Source of the DNA: an uncultured Alphaproteobacteria bacterium
GTDB taxonomy: Bacteria; Pseudomonadota; Alphaproteobacteria; UBA6615
NCBI GenBank assembly: GCA_943787745.1
Contig: CALSNJ010000001.1
Coordinates: 186,001-250,000, forward strand
DNA: 64,000 nt
Direction: 5' to 3'
The notes below the pieces were generated by a model. It did not search any database. It worked only from the letters and a program-made list of their open reading frames with translations, and was not told where the DNA came from. The translations under genes and the position numbers were made by a program. Position 1 is the first letter of the stretch. Each line of letters starts with the position of its first letter. Below, piece by piece: positions 9,179-17,076 of this stretch.

Positions 9179-9442
9179 ATGATTGATGATTTTATTCTGG
9201 GACTTGCGATCGCCATTTTTGGCGGCGTTCTGGCGTTGATGGGCCTGCCGTCGCGTTTCCGGTCGCGTCTTCCTTCCCTGCCTGTACAGCAAGTCAACAA
9301 GACAAGCCGCGCGGTTCGCACCGTGCTCTCGCTTCTGGCTTTGGTCATCGGGTTGCCGATTGCCTTTACAGGTCTGGCCATGGTCTGGGCAGCTCTGGCC
9401 GGCGTCACGATTGTGTTGCCCTGGATGACGCTCTCGTCATAG
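9179..9442 (+). CDS. small two-helix membrane protein, unknown function
   Basis: 87 residues from the ATG at 9179, preceded by a good ggggga ribosome binding site. Two hydrophobic segments are visible, about residues 4-22 ([18 protein letters not shown]) and 48-80 ([20 protein letters not shown] and following). No known domain recognised. It lies between rlmN and argG on the same strand. Codon use looks like that of its neighbours. Confidence 0.6.
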   Translation: MIDDFILGLAIAIFGGVLALMGLPSRFRSRLPSLPVQQVNKTSRAVRTVLSLLALVIGLPIAFTGLAMVWAALAGVTIVLPWMTLSS

Positions 9443-9527
9443 TCAGAACCTTGGGTTGCCTGCTTGCTCCGCGGGCCTGCACGACTATACTCCGCCGCGA
9501 TTTTCCAGAACGGACGGAACTTGTGAC

Positions 9528-10754
9528 ATGACTTCGGGTGACGTGAAAACGCGCGACGTGAAAAAAGCGGTGCTTGCCTATTCAGGTGGCCTCGATACAT
9601 CGGTCATCCTGAAATGGCTCGTGGAAACCTATGACTGTGAGGTTGTGACCTTTACGGCTGATCTCGGGCAGGGTGAGGAACTGGAACCGGCACGGGCGAA
9701 AGCCGAAATGTTCGGGGTTAAGGAAATCTATATCGAGGATTTGCGCGAAGAATTCGTGCGCGACTATGTCTTCCCGATGTTCCGTGCCAACGCAGTCTAT
9801 GAAGGCGTCTACCTGCTCGGTACGTCGATCGCACGGCCGTTAATTGCCAAACGACAGATCGAGATTGCACATGAGACCGGTGCCGATGCCGTCTCTCATG
9901 GGGCCACGGGTAAGGGCAATGATCAGGTTCGGTTTGAGCTCGGTTACTACGCGCTTGATCCTGACATTACTGTCATCGCACCCTGGCGCGAGTGGGATCT
10001 GACCTCGCGCACCAAGTTGATTGATTTTGCCGAGAAGCATCAGATTCCGATTGCCAAGGACAAGCGCGGGGATGCGCCGTTCTCGGTGGACGCCAACCTG
10101 TTGCATATTTCGGCCGAGGGAAAAGTCCTCGAGGATCCGTGGGTCGAGCCTGAGGAGTACATTTATTCCCGATCGGTTTCCCCCGAAGATGCGCCCGACA
10201 AGCCGACCTATATTGAGATGGATTTTGAGCGGGGAGACCCGGTTGCCATCGATGGTGAGAAACTCTCCCCGGCCATGCTGCTTACCCGCCTGAATGAACT
10301 GGGCGGGGCCAATGGCATTGGTCGTCTCGACCTGGTCGAGAACCGTTTTGTCGGCATGAAGTCGCGCGGTGTCTATGAAACCCCGGGCGGCACCATCCTG
10401 CTGGCAGCCCATCGCGGCATGGAATCGATCACGCTGGATCGCGAAGCAATGCATCTCAAGGACGAGATGATGCCGCGCTATGCCAAGCTTGTTTACAACG
10501 GGTTCTGGTTTGCACCGGAGCGCGAGATGATTCAGGCGCTGATCGACAAAAGCCAGGAACGCGTTTCGGGTACAGTCCGCATCAAGCTCTACAAGGGCAA
10601 TGTCACCGTCGTTGGCCGCAAGTCGAGCGAAAGCCTCTATTCACTCGACCACGTCACCTTCGAAGACGACCAGGTCTATGACCAGCGCGACGCGGAAGGC
10701 TTCATCAAGCTGCAGGCGCTGCGTCTGCGTCTGGCCAAGGCGCTGCGGGATTAG
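9528..10754 (+). CDS. argG: argininosuccinate synthase
   Basis: 408 residues from the ATG at 9528, the usual length for type I ArgG. The N-terminal ATP pyrophosphatase P-loop reads [10 protein letters not shown], followed by [16 protein letters not shown] and IAPWREWDL, all diagnostic. It condenses citrulline and aspartate to argininosuccinate in arginine biosynthesis. No other arginine genes are adjacent. It faces the convergent NnrU-like gene, with only three bases between the two stop codons. Confidence 0.97.
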   Translation: MTSGDVKTRDVKKAVLAYSGGLDTSVILKWLVETYDCEVVTFTADLGQGEELEPARAKAEMFGVKEIYIEDLREEFVRDYVFPMFRANAVYEGVYLLGTSIARPLIAKRQIEIAHETGADAVSHGATGKGNDQVRFELGYYALDPDITVIAPWREWDLTSRTKLIDFAEKHQIPIAKDKRGDAPFSVDANLLHISAEGKVLEDPWVEPEEYIYSRSVSPEDAPDKPTYIEMDFERGDPVAIDGEKLSPAMLLTRLNELGGANGIGRLDLVENRFVGMKSRGVYETPGGTILLAAHRGMESITLDREAMHLKDEMMPRYAKLVYNGFWFAPEREMIQALIDKSQERVSGTVRIKLYKGNVTVVGRKSSESLYSLDHVTFEDDQVYDQRDAEGFIKLQALRLRLAKALRD

Positions 10755-10757
10755 GCT

Positions 10758-11459
10758 TTAACCCAGGCCGGGCCAGGCGGGTGCACCCATGACGAAGGGG
10801 TGGGCCGCCACGAGCGCCAGATAGATCGCGATGCTGAGCAGCACGCGCCACCAGCCGATCCCGGCCCAGTCCATCGTCGTCCGCCTGGTGAGAAGCGCGC
10901 CGAACGGCACGGCGCTTGTGGTCAGCATCACCGGCCCCCAATCCGCGCCGTAGTGAAACTCCCGCCGCTTGTCGATATGCCACATGCCGCCGGCTGACAG
11001 GATGAGCATGCCGGCGAACAGGATGACGGACCGGCTGTCTCCATTGACGATCAGATGGACCAACGCCCAGAGCGACATGCCGTTCAGGAAGGGGTGCCGG
11101 GTGACCCGCATGATCCCGCGGGTCAGGTCAGGTCCGGGCTCGTCGAGCTTGGTTCCCGCCAGCGTGGGGGATGGCGTACTCAAACCGCAGACGATCAGGA
11201 AAACCGCAATGGGCATGGTCACGGCTGGCAACCACAACAGGGCAGGCGGTGTGCGCCAGACGATATCGATCGGCGCGTTGATATAGGCCAGAATCATCCA
11301 GACGAAGATGATGACCATCAATGCGGAATAGGCGGTCAGAAACCGGGTCTCCCCCAGCTTGCCGACCAGCGCCATGCGAACCGGCTGGCTCGACAGGGCA
11401 AAATGCCCGACGACAAACAGCACGGTCGATGCAAACAGGGCGTTCAGACTGTCAATCAT
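10758..11459 (-). CDS. NnrU-family integral membrane protein
   Basis: 233 residues from the ATG at 11459. About six hydrophobic segments; the family signature HFALSSQPVR at the N-terminus and GIMRVTRHPFLNGMSLWAL in the middle match NnrU (PF07298), a relative of isoprenylcysteine methyltransferase-like and methyltransferase-fold membrane proteins first found beside nitric oxide reductase genes. No denitrification genes are nearby, so a denitrification role is not supported here. The ATG follows a gagagat motif. Confidence 0.85.
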   Translation of the reverse strand: MIDSLNALFASTVLFVVGHFALSSQPVRMALVGKLGETRFLTAYSALMVIIFVWMILAYINAPIDIVWRTPPALLWLPAVTMPIAVFLIVCGLSTPSPTLAGTKLDEPGPDLTRGIMRVTRHPFLNGMSLWALVHLIVNGDSRSVILFAGMLILSAGGMWHIDKRREFHYGADWGPVMLTTSAVPFGALLTRRTTMDWAGIGWWRVLLSIAIYLALVAAHPFVMGAPAWPGLG

Positions 11460-11539
11460 GATCTCTCCCCGATAGACTCTGATTATCTGGTCTTCACAGG
11501 GGAGTCGTCCACCCGTTACGGACGTGTTAGTGAACCGAT

Positions 11540-11896
11540 ATGACTGACACAAAAGATCCCATCGCAGACGCGATTCTTTCACAGCTCGCTTTTGGCAAGC
11601 CCGGCGGCTCGATTTCTCCCGAAGAGGTGGCCCGTGCGGTTGCTGAAGCAAAGCGCAATCCCAAGGATCCCCACGATCTCTGGCGCAAATATCTGCCGGC
11701 GGTCAAGCAGCAGGCGGTGCATCTGGCCCGCGCCGGGCAGATCGAGCTTTTGCGCAAGGGAAAGCCCGTCGACGACCCCGCCCGGGTCAAGGGCGTGGTG
11801 CGCTACCGGCTGCCGGAATCCGGTGCCACACCGGAATCGTCTGAAACACCTGAGGCACCCGAAATACCGGAAATACCTGAGCTGCCTGAGGCTTAG
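11540..11896 (+). CDS. DUF3253 domain protein with proline/glutamate-rich tail
   Basis: 118 residues. Residues 8-95 match DUF3253 (PF11625), a small winged-helix-like domain: [11 protein letters not shown], a [12 protein letters not shown] segment and [20 protein letters not shown]. The last 24 residues are a low-complexity tail of repeated PE(I/T/A)PE units. Function unknown. It is divergent from the NnrU gene and convergent with folD; its stop overlaps the folD stop by four bases. Confidence 0.75.
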   Translation: MTDTKDPIADAILSQLAFGKPGGSISPEEVARAVAEAKRNPKDPHDLWRKYLPAVKQQAVHLARAGQIELLRKGKPVDDPARVKGVVRYRLPESGATPESSETPEAPEIPEIPELPEA

Positions 11897-12807
11897 AACT
11901 TTGGTGGCGTAATGCCGTTCTGACGGCAGGCGGCTGTGACCGTATTGGCCAGCAGACAGGCAATGGTCATTGGGCCAACGCCACCCGGCACGGGTGTGAT
12001 GGCACCGGCAACTTCGACCGCAGAGTCAAAGTCGACGTCCCCGACCAGTCGGGTCTTGTCGGGGTCTTCCGTGGTCGGCGCGTCAATACGGTTGATGCCC
12101 ACATCGATGACGGCTGCACCCGGCTTGATCCAGTCTCCCTGAACCATTTGTGGGCGGCCCACGGCGGCCACAAGAATGTCAGCACCGCGACAAACCTCGG
12201 CGAGATTCTTTGTGCGCGAGTGCGCGATGGTCACGGTGCAGCTCGCCTGGGTCAGCAGTGCGGCCATTGGTTTGCCGACGATGTTCGAGCGTCCAAGCAC
12301 GACCGCATTGAGGCCGGACAAATCACCAAGCCGGTCTTCGAGCATCATCTTGCAGCCCAGCGGCGTACACGGAACCATGGCGGCATCGGGGCCATCCATC
12401 TGTCCCGTGGCAAGGCGACCGGTGTTGATCACATGGAACCCGTCGACATCCTTGGCTGGTGCGATTGCATCAATCACCGCGTTTGGATCGATCTGGTCGG
12501 GCACCGGCAGCTGAACGAGGATGCCGTGGACGGTCGGGTCGTTGTTGAGCTTGTCGACCAGTGCGAGCAATTCGTCCTGAGTGGTGCTGGCATCGAGACG
12601 GTGATCGCTGGCGGTGATTCCGGCTGCCGCGGCTGCCTTGCCCTTGTTGCGGACATAGACCTGACTGGCCGGGTCTTCACCTACCAGAACGACAGCCAGT
12701 CCGGGAACGAGGCCGTGCGCATCTTTGAGGGCAGCCGTTTCTGTGCCGATACGTTCGCGCAGGGCTTCGGCGAAGGCCTTGCCGTCGATGATCTTGTCAT
12801 TGCTCAT
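11893..12807 (-). CDS. folD: bifunctional methylenetetrahydrofolate dehydrogenase / methenyl-THF cyclohydrolase
   Basis: 304 residues from the ATG at 12807. [13 protein letters not shown] contains the catalytic lysine, followed by QLPVPDQID, the NADP-binding [15 protein letters not shown], and near the C-terminus [15 protein letters not shown]. FolD interconverts 5,10-methylene- and 10-formyl-tetrahydrofolate for purine and formyl-Met synthesis. It follows the DUF167 and YggT genes on the same strand, with a 40-base gap, so the three may be one operon. Confidence 0.96.
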   Translation of the reverse strand: MSNDKIIDGKAFAEALRERIGTETAALKDAHGLVPGLAVVLVGEDPASQVYVRNKGKAAAAAGITASDHRLDASTTQDELLALVDKLNNDPTVHGILVQLPVPDQIDPNAVIDAIAPAKDVDGFHVINTGRLATGQMDGPDAAMVPCTPLGCKMMLEDRLGDLSGLNAVVLGRSNIVGKPMAALLTQASCTVTIAHSRTKNLAEVCRGADILVAAVGRPQMVQGDWIKPGAAVIDVGINRIDAPTTEDPDKTRLVGDVDFDSAVEVAGAITPVPGGVGPMTIACLLANTVTAACRQNGITPPKF

Positions 12808-12847
12808 GATCTTGCTCTCCGTGACGGGCACGAGGCGTGCCTGCCCT

Positions 12848-13171
12848 TTACACATTGCTCTTGCGCAACGCCTCTAGCATGGGCGCCAGAGTCGCGGCAT
12901 CGCCGGGAATCAAAATCGATTTTGATCGTGCGGTTGTGCCCGATGCCACCGACAGGGATGTCGGGGGCAGATGCAGCGCCTTGGCGAGCAGTTTGAGGAC
13001 GGCGATGTTCGCCTTTACGTCCTCGGGAGGGGCGGTCACGGCGATTTTGAGGGCGGGTCCGTCGGGCAGGTCGATCAGGCCCTGAAGGGCATTCCGGCTG
13101 GCGCGTGGCGTTACCAGGACGCGCAGAAGGATCCCGCCGGGCTGGCGGGACCAAACCGGGGTATCACTCAA
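12848..13171 (-). CDS. DUF167 (YggU-type) protein
   Basis: 107 residues. The DUF167 core is clear: [17 protein letters not shown], then [20 protein letters not shown] and a C-terminal [11 protein letters not shown], which in the family forms a small alpha/beta fold of unknown function. YggT lies four bases upstream and folD 40 bases downstream. The yggT-yggU neighbourhood is conserved in many Proteobacteria. Confidence 0.88.
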   Translation of the reverse strand: MSDTPVWSRQPGGILLRVLVTPRASRNALQGLIDLPDGPALKIAVTAPPEDVKANIAVLKLLAKALHLPPTSLSVASGTTARSKSILIPGDAATLAPMLEALRKSNV

Positions 13172-13175
13172 TTGC

Positions 13176-13466
13176 TTAGCGAAGGCCCAGAATGTTGGGC
13201 AGCAGGTTGCGCAGGAAAACGAGGACCAGGATCAGGATCATTGGCGAGAGATCAATTCCTCCAACGGACGGAATGACCGAGCGGATACGCCCCAGGACGG
13301 GTTCGGTGATCCGATAGAGAAAATCTCCGATCGTGTAGACGAACCTGTTTGAGGTATTGATCACGTTGAACTGGACGAGCCAGCTCAGGACGACCGAGAT
13401 AATCAACGCCCACATATAAAGCGCGATGATTGTATCGATGAGTTGCCAGACGGCGAACATGGGCAA
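13176..13466 (-). CDS. YggT-family membrane protein
   Basis: 96 residues with two hydrophobic segments (about residues 8-30 and 66-90) and the family phrase FLYRITEPVLGRIRSVIPSVGGIDLSPMIL. YggT proteins sit in the inner membrane and have been linked to turgor and osmotic-stress tolerance and to division or segregation gene clusters, but the biochemical role is unknown. First gene of a yggT-DUF167-folD operon. Confidence 0.9.
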   Translation of the reverse strand: MPMFAVWQLIDTIIALYMWALIISVVLSWLVQFNVINTSNRFVYTIGDFLYRITEPVLGRIRSVIPSVGGIDLSPMILILVLVFLRNLLPNILGLR

Positions 13467-13613
13467 GCTCTTTGGTGATTGATGCGACGCAAGCGCCGGA
13501 AATGGTTCAATTTGTTGCGCGCGAGACTAGCCAGCGACCGGGCGGCTGTCCAGTAACGCAACAGTGCCCGGATGCGACGAAATCGCCGGATGGATTTCCC
13601 GCTCCTCCACGAC

Positions 13614-13643
13614 TTGACACAGGTGCATGGCCGCTCACATATT
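13614..13643 (+). promoter_or_regulatory. sigma-70-like promoter for tRNA-Ala
   Basis: TTGACA at 13614-13619 and CATATT at 13638-13643 are 18 bases apart and lie 55 bases upstream of the tRNA. The -35 box is a perfect match; the -10 box matches four of six. Confidence 0.5.
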
Positions 13644-13697
13644 CCGCCGCGCCGCGCAGGTGACTCAAGGCCTGCGCCTGCCGTTTTCGGCATCGGT

Positions 13698-13773
13698 GGG
13701 GCCGTAGCTCAGTTGGGAGAGCGCTACGTTCGCAACGTAGAGGTCAGGGGTTCGATTCCCCTCGGCTCCACCA
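13698..13773 (+). tRNA. tRNA-Ala (anticodon CGC)
   Basis: A complete cloverleaf is readable. The acceptor strand GGGGCCG pairs with CGGCTCC with a G3-U70 wobble, the identity element of alanine tRNAs. The anticodon stem CTACG/CGTAG encloses loop TTCGCAA with anticodon CGC, which reads GCG codons. The T-arm is AGGGG-TTCGATT-CCCCT and CCA is encoded (13771-13773). The 3' 26 bases recur at 16042. Confidence 0.96.
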
Positions 13774-13816
13774 TTTTTATCAACGTCTCCAATGACTTAG
13801 ATGAAATTCGACGAAA

Positions 13817-13834
13817 CCCCCGCAGTTCCGGGGG
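13817..13834 (+). terminator. hairpin after tRNA-Ala
   Basis: CCCCCG and CGGGGG arms around a six-base loop, followed by ctttgg, 44 bases after the tRNA. Suits a tRNA terminator although the T-run is short. Confidence 0.6.
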
Positions 13835-13849
13835 CTTTGGCGCGTCTGA

Positions 13850-14015
13850 CTTAGAATGTCTTGGACGTTTCCGAGACATTCTGCCGGATATGGTACTTCG
13901 TCTCTGGAGGCCGAATTCCCAGCCAATACTTTTGGGGAAATCAGGTGGTAACCGTACGAATGCCGTTGGGCAGATTCGTGACTTCGCGCGTGATCGACCG
14001 AACTTCTTACGCGAG
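13850..14015 (-). pseudogene. decayed second copy of the His-rich secreted-protein gene (intact copy at 16125-16769)
   Basis: Read on the minus strand, 13951-13998 gives ITREVTNLPNGIRTVTT and then a stop. This aligns with ITREVTELANGIRTVTRS in the intact gene at 16125-16769. A second patch at about 13866-13900 gives HIRQNVSETS against HAAEVSDMA of the same protein, with the stretch between them shortened. A TAA lies in frame just before the first patch. I infer a truncated, non-coding relic. Both copies lie on the minus strand just downstream of a tRNA-Ala 3' end. Confidence 0.6.
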
Positions 14016-14033
14016 CGCGCATCTCCGACAGAG

Positions 14034-14660
14034 CTACTCGTAAAGGCGAATGCTCGAAACCTTTAGGTCAGCCGAGAACGCCCGCCCGATTGCCACCAGT
14101 CCGAGCCGTTTAAGGCGCTGCGTATCGAGGGGTGAATCGAGCCGGTGTGGTGCGAATGCATCGAATGGCAGGTCGATCGTTTGCCAGCGCGCGCCGGCAG
14201 TGAAATGCGCCCGGTAGGACTGCCAGGGTCGCGTTGCGTCCGGAGTTCGCAGGTGTAGTGAATATTGTTGGCCATTGCCGCGAACCACAATGCGAAGGCC
14301 GCGATACGCGGATGCGTCGAGCACATCCCCGGACGCGTTCAGGTCGAGAGCGGCCTGGACAAACCCGCCGTTGTTCTCCAGGCGAACATCGCCGCGCAGG
14401 CGAATTAAGGCCTGCCCGTCGGATACGTCGTGTTCGACACGCACGTCCGAAACGCCACCCATGACGCGGTCGCTCACCCCGCGCCATTCTGTACCCAGCG
14501 CAGAGACCAATCTCTCGTCTGAAAAATCGTCGATCAGCATCGTGTCGCTCACTGCCTCCGCGCCGCTCACCATGAAAAGCGGCAGGGCGACGCAAAAAAT
14601 ATACGCCAACATGGTCATGGTCTGCCGAGGTTTGCCGATAGGGCAACGTGACAAGGTCAT
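14034..14660 (-). CDS. CIA30-domain secreted protein
   Basis: 208 residues from the ATG at 14660. A signal peptide runs to about residue 37 (MLAYIFCVALPLFMVSGAEA). The mature protein matches the CIA30 / NADH:ubiquinone oxidoreductase intermediate-associated protein 30 fold, a galactose-binding-like beta sandwich: LIDDFSDE, WRGVSDRVMGGVSDV, LENNGGFVQAALDL and YRGLRIVVRGNGQQY. In bacteria these proteins are exported or periplasmic and their role is not established; a complex I role is known only for the mitochondrial relative. Last gene of a three-gene operon with the DCC-family and RibF-like genes. Confidence 0.85.
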   Translation of the reverse strand: MTLSRCPIGKPRQTMTMLAYIFCVALPLFMVSGAEAVSDTMLIDDFSDERLVSALGTEWRGVSDRVMGGVSDVRVEHDVSDGQALIRLRGDVRLENNGGFVQAALDLNASGDVLDASAYRGLRIVVRGNGQQYSLHLRTPDATRPWQSYRAHFTAGARWQTIDLPFDAFAPHRLDSPLDTQRLKRLGLVAIGRAFSADLKVSSIRLYE

Positions 14661-14695
14661 CGCAGTTGCTTTCGTTTTTTTGGTCCGGTCGTGGT

Positions 14696-14977
14696 TCAGG
14701 GCGCCCCGCAATTTGCCCCATGCCGGCGCGTGACCCAGCGCTGCAGGTAGGGGCGAAGGGGAAGGAATAGATTGTAGAGATGTTCGAGGACCCAGAGCGC
14801 CGGCGCGGTCCGGGCGAGTTTGCCCGCGAGTTGGAAGCGTGGCAGCGCGGACCACAAGTATGCGAACGCGGCGGCCCCATCGACCCAGGCGATGCCGGAT
14901 GCACCTTCTTGTTTTTGGTAGAATTCGATCTCACGCGCGCAGAGTGGGCAGGCGCCGTCGAAGAATACGCGGGGCAT
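14696..14977 (-). CDS. shortened DCC-family (DUF393) thiol-disulfide oxidoreductase-like protein
   Basis: 93 residues from the ATG at 14977. The N-terminus VFFDGACPLCAREIEFYQKQ holds the DxxCxxC motif (Cys11, Cys14) that names the family, and the C-terminal half GAAAFAYLWSALPRFQLAGKLA is also typical. Between them, where family members usually have some 40 residues (the segment after WVD), the two halves are joined directly (AWVDGAAAF). Usual length is about 125-140. This looks like an in-frame internal deletion. It may still fold, or be on the way to decay. Neighbours are a CIA30 gene 35 bases downstream and a RibF-like gene 20 bases upstream. Confidence 0.75.
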   Translation of the reverse strand: MPRVFFDGACPLCAREIEFYQKQEGASGIAWVDGAAAFAYLWSALPRFQLAGKLARTAPALWVLEHLYNLFLPLRPYLQRWVTRRHGANCGAP

Positions 14978-14997
14978 GGTTTCGACTTTCCTATTAC

Positions 14998-15855
14998 TCA
15001 GGACACAAATTCCACAATCACTTTGTTGGAACTTATGGGCGGAATGTCCTTGGGCAGCGCCAATATTTGTTTGTCCGCTTCCATCTTGGCCAGAGTTGCG
15101 CGGCAAGTGATGCCATCGATACGAACCTGGTACGCTCCCTCTTTAAGGTCCGTATAGCCAGAGAGGTCAAAGGAAGTTTCTCCGTCCAGAGAACAAGGGT
15201 TTTCCAGAACAGTCCAGGGTCTTCCGAGCAGCCTTGCGGCAGCTAACATCTCACCTTTACCAAGAAGATTCCGGATCAACGATGAGGATACTACCTCGCC
15301 CCCGAACCGGATCTGTTCAATCGCCGAGATGCCGATACCTCTTTGGGCACACAACTCCTGCAACATCTCCGTGTTGCCTGCCTGACGGCAACCAAATTTA
15401 AAATCTGTGCCGACGACCACGTGTGACGCTGATAGAGATTTTCTCAGAACTTCATCTACAAACTCAACTGGTGTCAGCGCGGCAAAATCCAAATCAAAGT
15501 GCTGACTGACACAAAACCCTGTTCCCAAATTTGCGAGGTCTCGCGTCTTCTGTAGAGAAGTACCAAGCCGGAAATTCACCGCAGAGGCATCGAACAGTTC
15601 CCGTGGATGAGGGTCAAATGTCAGTATTGCAGGACGACAAGACGTCTCGGTAGCGACCTGAACCGTCTTTTCGATCAGCTTTTGGTGACCAATGTGCAGT
15701 CCGTCAAAATTGCCAATGGCATAAACACCTCCATGCCATTTCTCGGATACCTCGTGATGGCCCATGAAAACGGGCATTGGCGCGCGTTCATTGCTTACGC
15801 GAACTGTGTTGGCATCCGCCAATGGACCTGGGCGTTTGGCTGAAGAATATTGCAT
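14998..15855 (-). CDS. RibF-like FAD synthetase domain protein lacking the riboflavin kinase domain
   Basis: 285 residues from the ATG at 15855, which has a ggggat motif six bases upstream; ATGs at 15900 and 15777 are alternatives. The nucleotidyltransferase domain is clear: YAIGNFDGLHIGHQKLI (HxGH-type motif), ILTFDPHPRELF, VVVGTDFKFG and SSLIRNLLGKGEM, as in the FMN adenylyltransferase half of RibF. The riboflavin kinase half, normally about 120 residues with a PTAN motif, is replaced by about 80 residues ending in KVIVEFVS that I do not recognise. The GC content looks lower than that of neighbours. It may supply FAD or another adenylylated product, or be a divergent paralog of a housekeeping RibF located elsewhere. 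Confidence 0.8.
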   Translation of the reverse strand: MQYSSAKRPGPLADANTVRVSNERAPMPVFMGHHEVSEKWHGGVYAIGNFDGLHIGHQKLIEKTVQVATETSCRPAILTFDPHPRELFDASAVNFRLGTSLQKTRDLANLGTGFCVSQHFDLDFAALTPVEFVDEVLRKSLSASHVVVGTDFKFGCRQAGNTEMLQELCAQRGIGISAIEQIRFGGEVVSSSLIRNLLGKGEMLAAARLLGRPWTVLENPCSLDGETSFDLSGYTDLKEGAYQVRIDGITCRATLAKMEADKQILALPKDIPPISSNKVIVEFVS

Positions 15856-16041
15856 TTTAAATCCCCGTCTTTTGCACCTGTTACGTGAAATGTTGGGCAT
15901 TGGTTCACGGTAAGATTTGGCAACCTACGGTTCTTCGCTTCTTCTCAGCTTTGGTGGGAGAGTTCTCCGTTGGGATCTGTCATCGTAACTCGCTGTAATA
16001 TTTAGAGAAATATTGGGGATGTGTTGGACCGAGGTTCGTGC

Positions 16042-16067
16042 TTCGATTCCGCTCGGCTCCACCATTT
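16042..16067 (+). repeat. truncated duplicate of the tRNA-Ala 3' end
   Basis: Twenty-six bases, from the T-loop through CCA and into a T-run, match 13751-13777 of the intact tRNA-Ala almost base for base (one substitution in ttcgattccSctcggctcc, where S is C in the tRNA and G here). The similarity weakens after that but gtctcc recurs in both flanks (13785, 16075). No 5' half of a tRNA is present. Such 3' ends are typical scars of integration at tRNA genes or of segmental duplication. Confidence 0.75.
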
Positions 16068-16124
16068 TCTCACGGTCTCCGAAAATCTGAATGCCTGGTG
16101 GTCGCGTCCGGGATGCTGGAAGGC

Positions 16125-16769
16125 TTAACGCCTTGGGGACATGCCGGCGCGTTCCATCATCATCTCGTGAACTGCCTGCATGCCACGGTCTGCCATGTCC
16201 GAAACCTCCGCAGCATGGGTCTGGAGCGCGGTGACGATTTCCGGGTCGTCCGAGGTCTGGACCACGACAATTCCTTCTTCGGTCACATCAATTTCGGATT
16301 GAATGGTTTCGCCGCGCATGAAAAAGATGTCCAGTGTCGGGCTTTGAATCATGATTTTCGGGTCATCACCGTTCTCAACCCGGCCAATCATTCCGACCAC
16401 GTGGCTGACGAGGTTGGTCATCACGTCCGCGTCTGAAGACCGGGTGACCGTGCGGATGCCGTTGGCCAATTCGGTCACTTCGCGCGTGATGGTTTCGAAA
16501 TTCCGGAACAGCACAGCCAGTTCTGCACTTTCCTCGGGTGTTGCGTTCTGGCCGCGCAGGCCCGGCATATTCACTTCGTCATGCCCGGTGCCATCTGCAC
16601 CATGTCCATGTCCATGTCCATGTCTGTGCCCGCTGCCCGGGCCATTGTCCTTCATCTGTGCCAGCGACGTACTTTGCGACAAATCATAAATCCCGCCGGT
16701 CAACAGCAACGCGGCAGCAAGGGCTGTTCTGATAAGAAGTCTGGAGAATTTGGAAGCTTGGATCGTCAT
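16125..16769 (-). CDS. secreted histidine-rich protein, unknown function, behind a MerR-type promoter
   Basis: 214 residues. A signal peptide (RTALAAALLLTGGIYDLSQS) ends near residue 38. It is followed by a short low-complexity stretch of alternating His and Gly (residues 48-57, HRHGHGHGHG), a likely metal-binding tether. The rest (about 70-214) is a soluble, mostly helical domain without a family I recognise (TREVTELANGIRTVTRSSDA, MIGRVENGDDPKIM, QAVHEMMMERAG). The promoter at 16826-16856 is of MerR type, so a metal or oxidative signal is plausible. A decayed copy lies at 13850-14015. Confidence 0.8.
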   Translation of the reverse strand: MTIQASKFSRLLIRTALAAALLLTGGIYDLSQSTSLAQMKDNGPGSGHRHGHGHGHGADGTGHDEVNMPGLRGQNATPEESAELAVLFRNFETITREVTELANGIRTVTRSSDADVMTNLVSHVVGMIGRVENGDDPKIMIQSPTLDIFFMRGETIQSEIDVTEEGIVVVQTSDDPEIVTALQTHAAEVSDMADRGMQAVHEMMMERAGMSPRR

Positions 16770-16825
16770 CTTTGTGTCCTGATACCGTCACAGCGGCCGA
16801 GCGTGATCGCGTCGGGCGGACCCAG

Positions 16826-16856
16826 TTTATAGAGCTTCCTCTTACAGGAAGGTCAA
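16826..16856 (-). promoter_or_regulatory. MerR-family-type promoter with 19-bp spacer
   Basis: On the minus strand the sequence reads TTGACC at 16856-16851, then a 19-base spacer, then TATAAA at 16831-16826. The spacer contains the inverted repeat TTCCT..AGGAA. A 19-bp spacer with a dyad inside is the hallmark of promoters activated by MerR-family regulators such as CueR, ZntR or PbrR. It lies 57 bases upstream of the ATG of the histidine-rich protein. No merR-like gene is in the window. The rest of 16857-17076 shows no gene. Confidence 0.75.
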
Positions 16857-17014
16857 GACATGCGAGCATCATGGCCTATTTGATTGTTGGTCACAGCAGA
16901 GGGGACCATGCACTGTCAGTCCCGATTAACGAATATCGTTCGATTTCCTCTGCAACTTGGAAGTAGCCCTGTTTAACAGGGTGTCTCACGGAGACGAGTT
17001 CGCTCCTGCCTCCA

Positions 17015-17040
17015 GGCACCACCATTTTTCGCAGTGTCTC
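17015..17040 (+). repeat. weak third tRNA-3'-end-like sequence
   Basis: The segment aggcaccaccatttttcgcagtgtctcc shares the ccaccattttt core and the gtctcc flank with the two sites at 13764 and 16055, but the T-arm part is degraded. It lies just before a pseudogene. Tentative. Confidence 0.35.
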
Positions 17041-17076
17041 CAGTAAAATATAGATATACCGTCGAGCCCGGTTAAG

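Noticed and set aside
13572-14066. Open frame spanning the tRNA-Ala gene
   Set aside because: It runs through the tRNA and the decayed gene copy in the wrong strand and frame; no domain similarity.
14034-14855. Longer N-terminus of the CIA30 protein from 14855
   Set aside because: It overlaps the DCC gene and lacks similarity; the start at 14660 gives a proper signal peptide.
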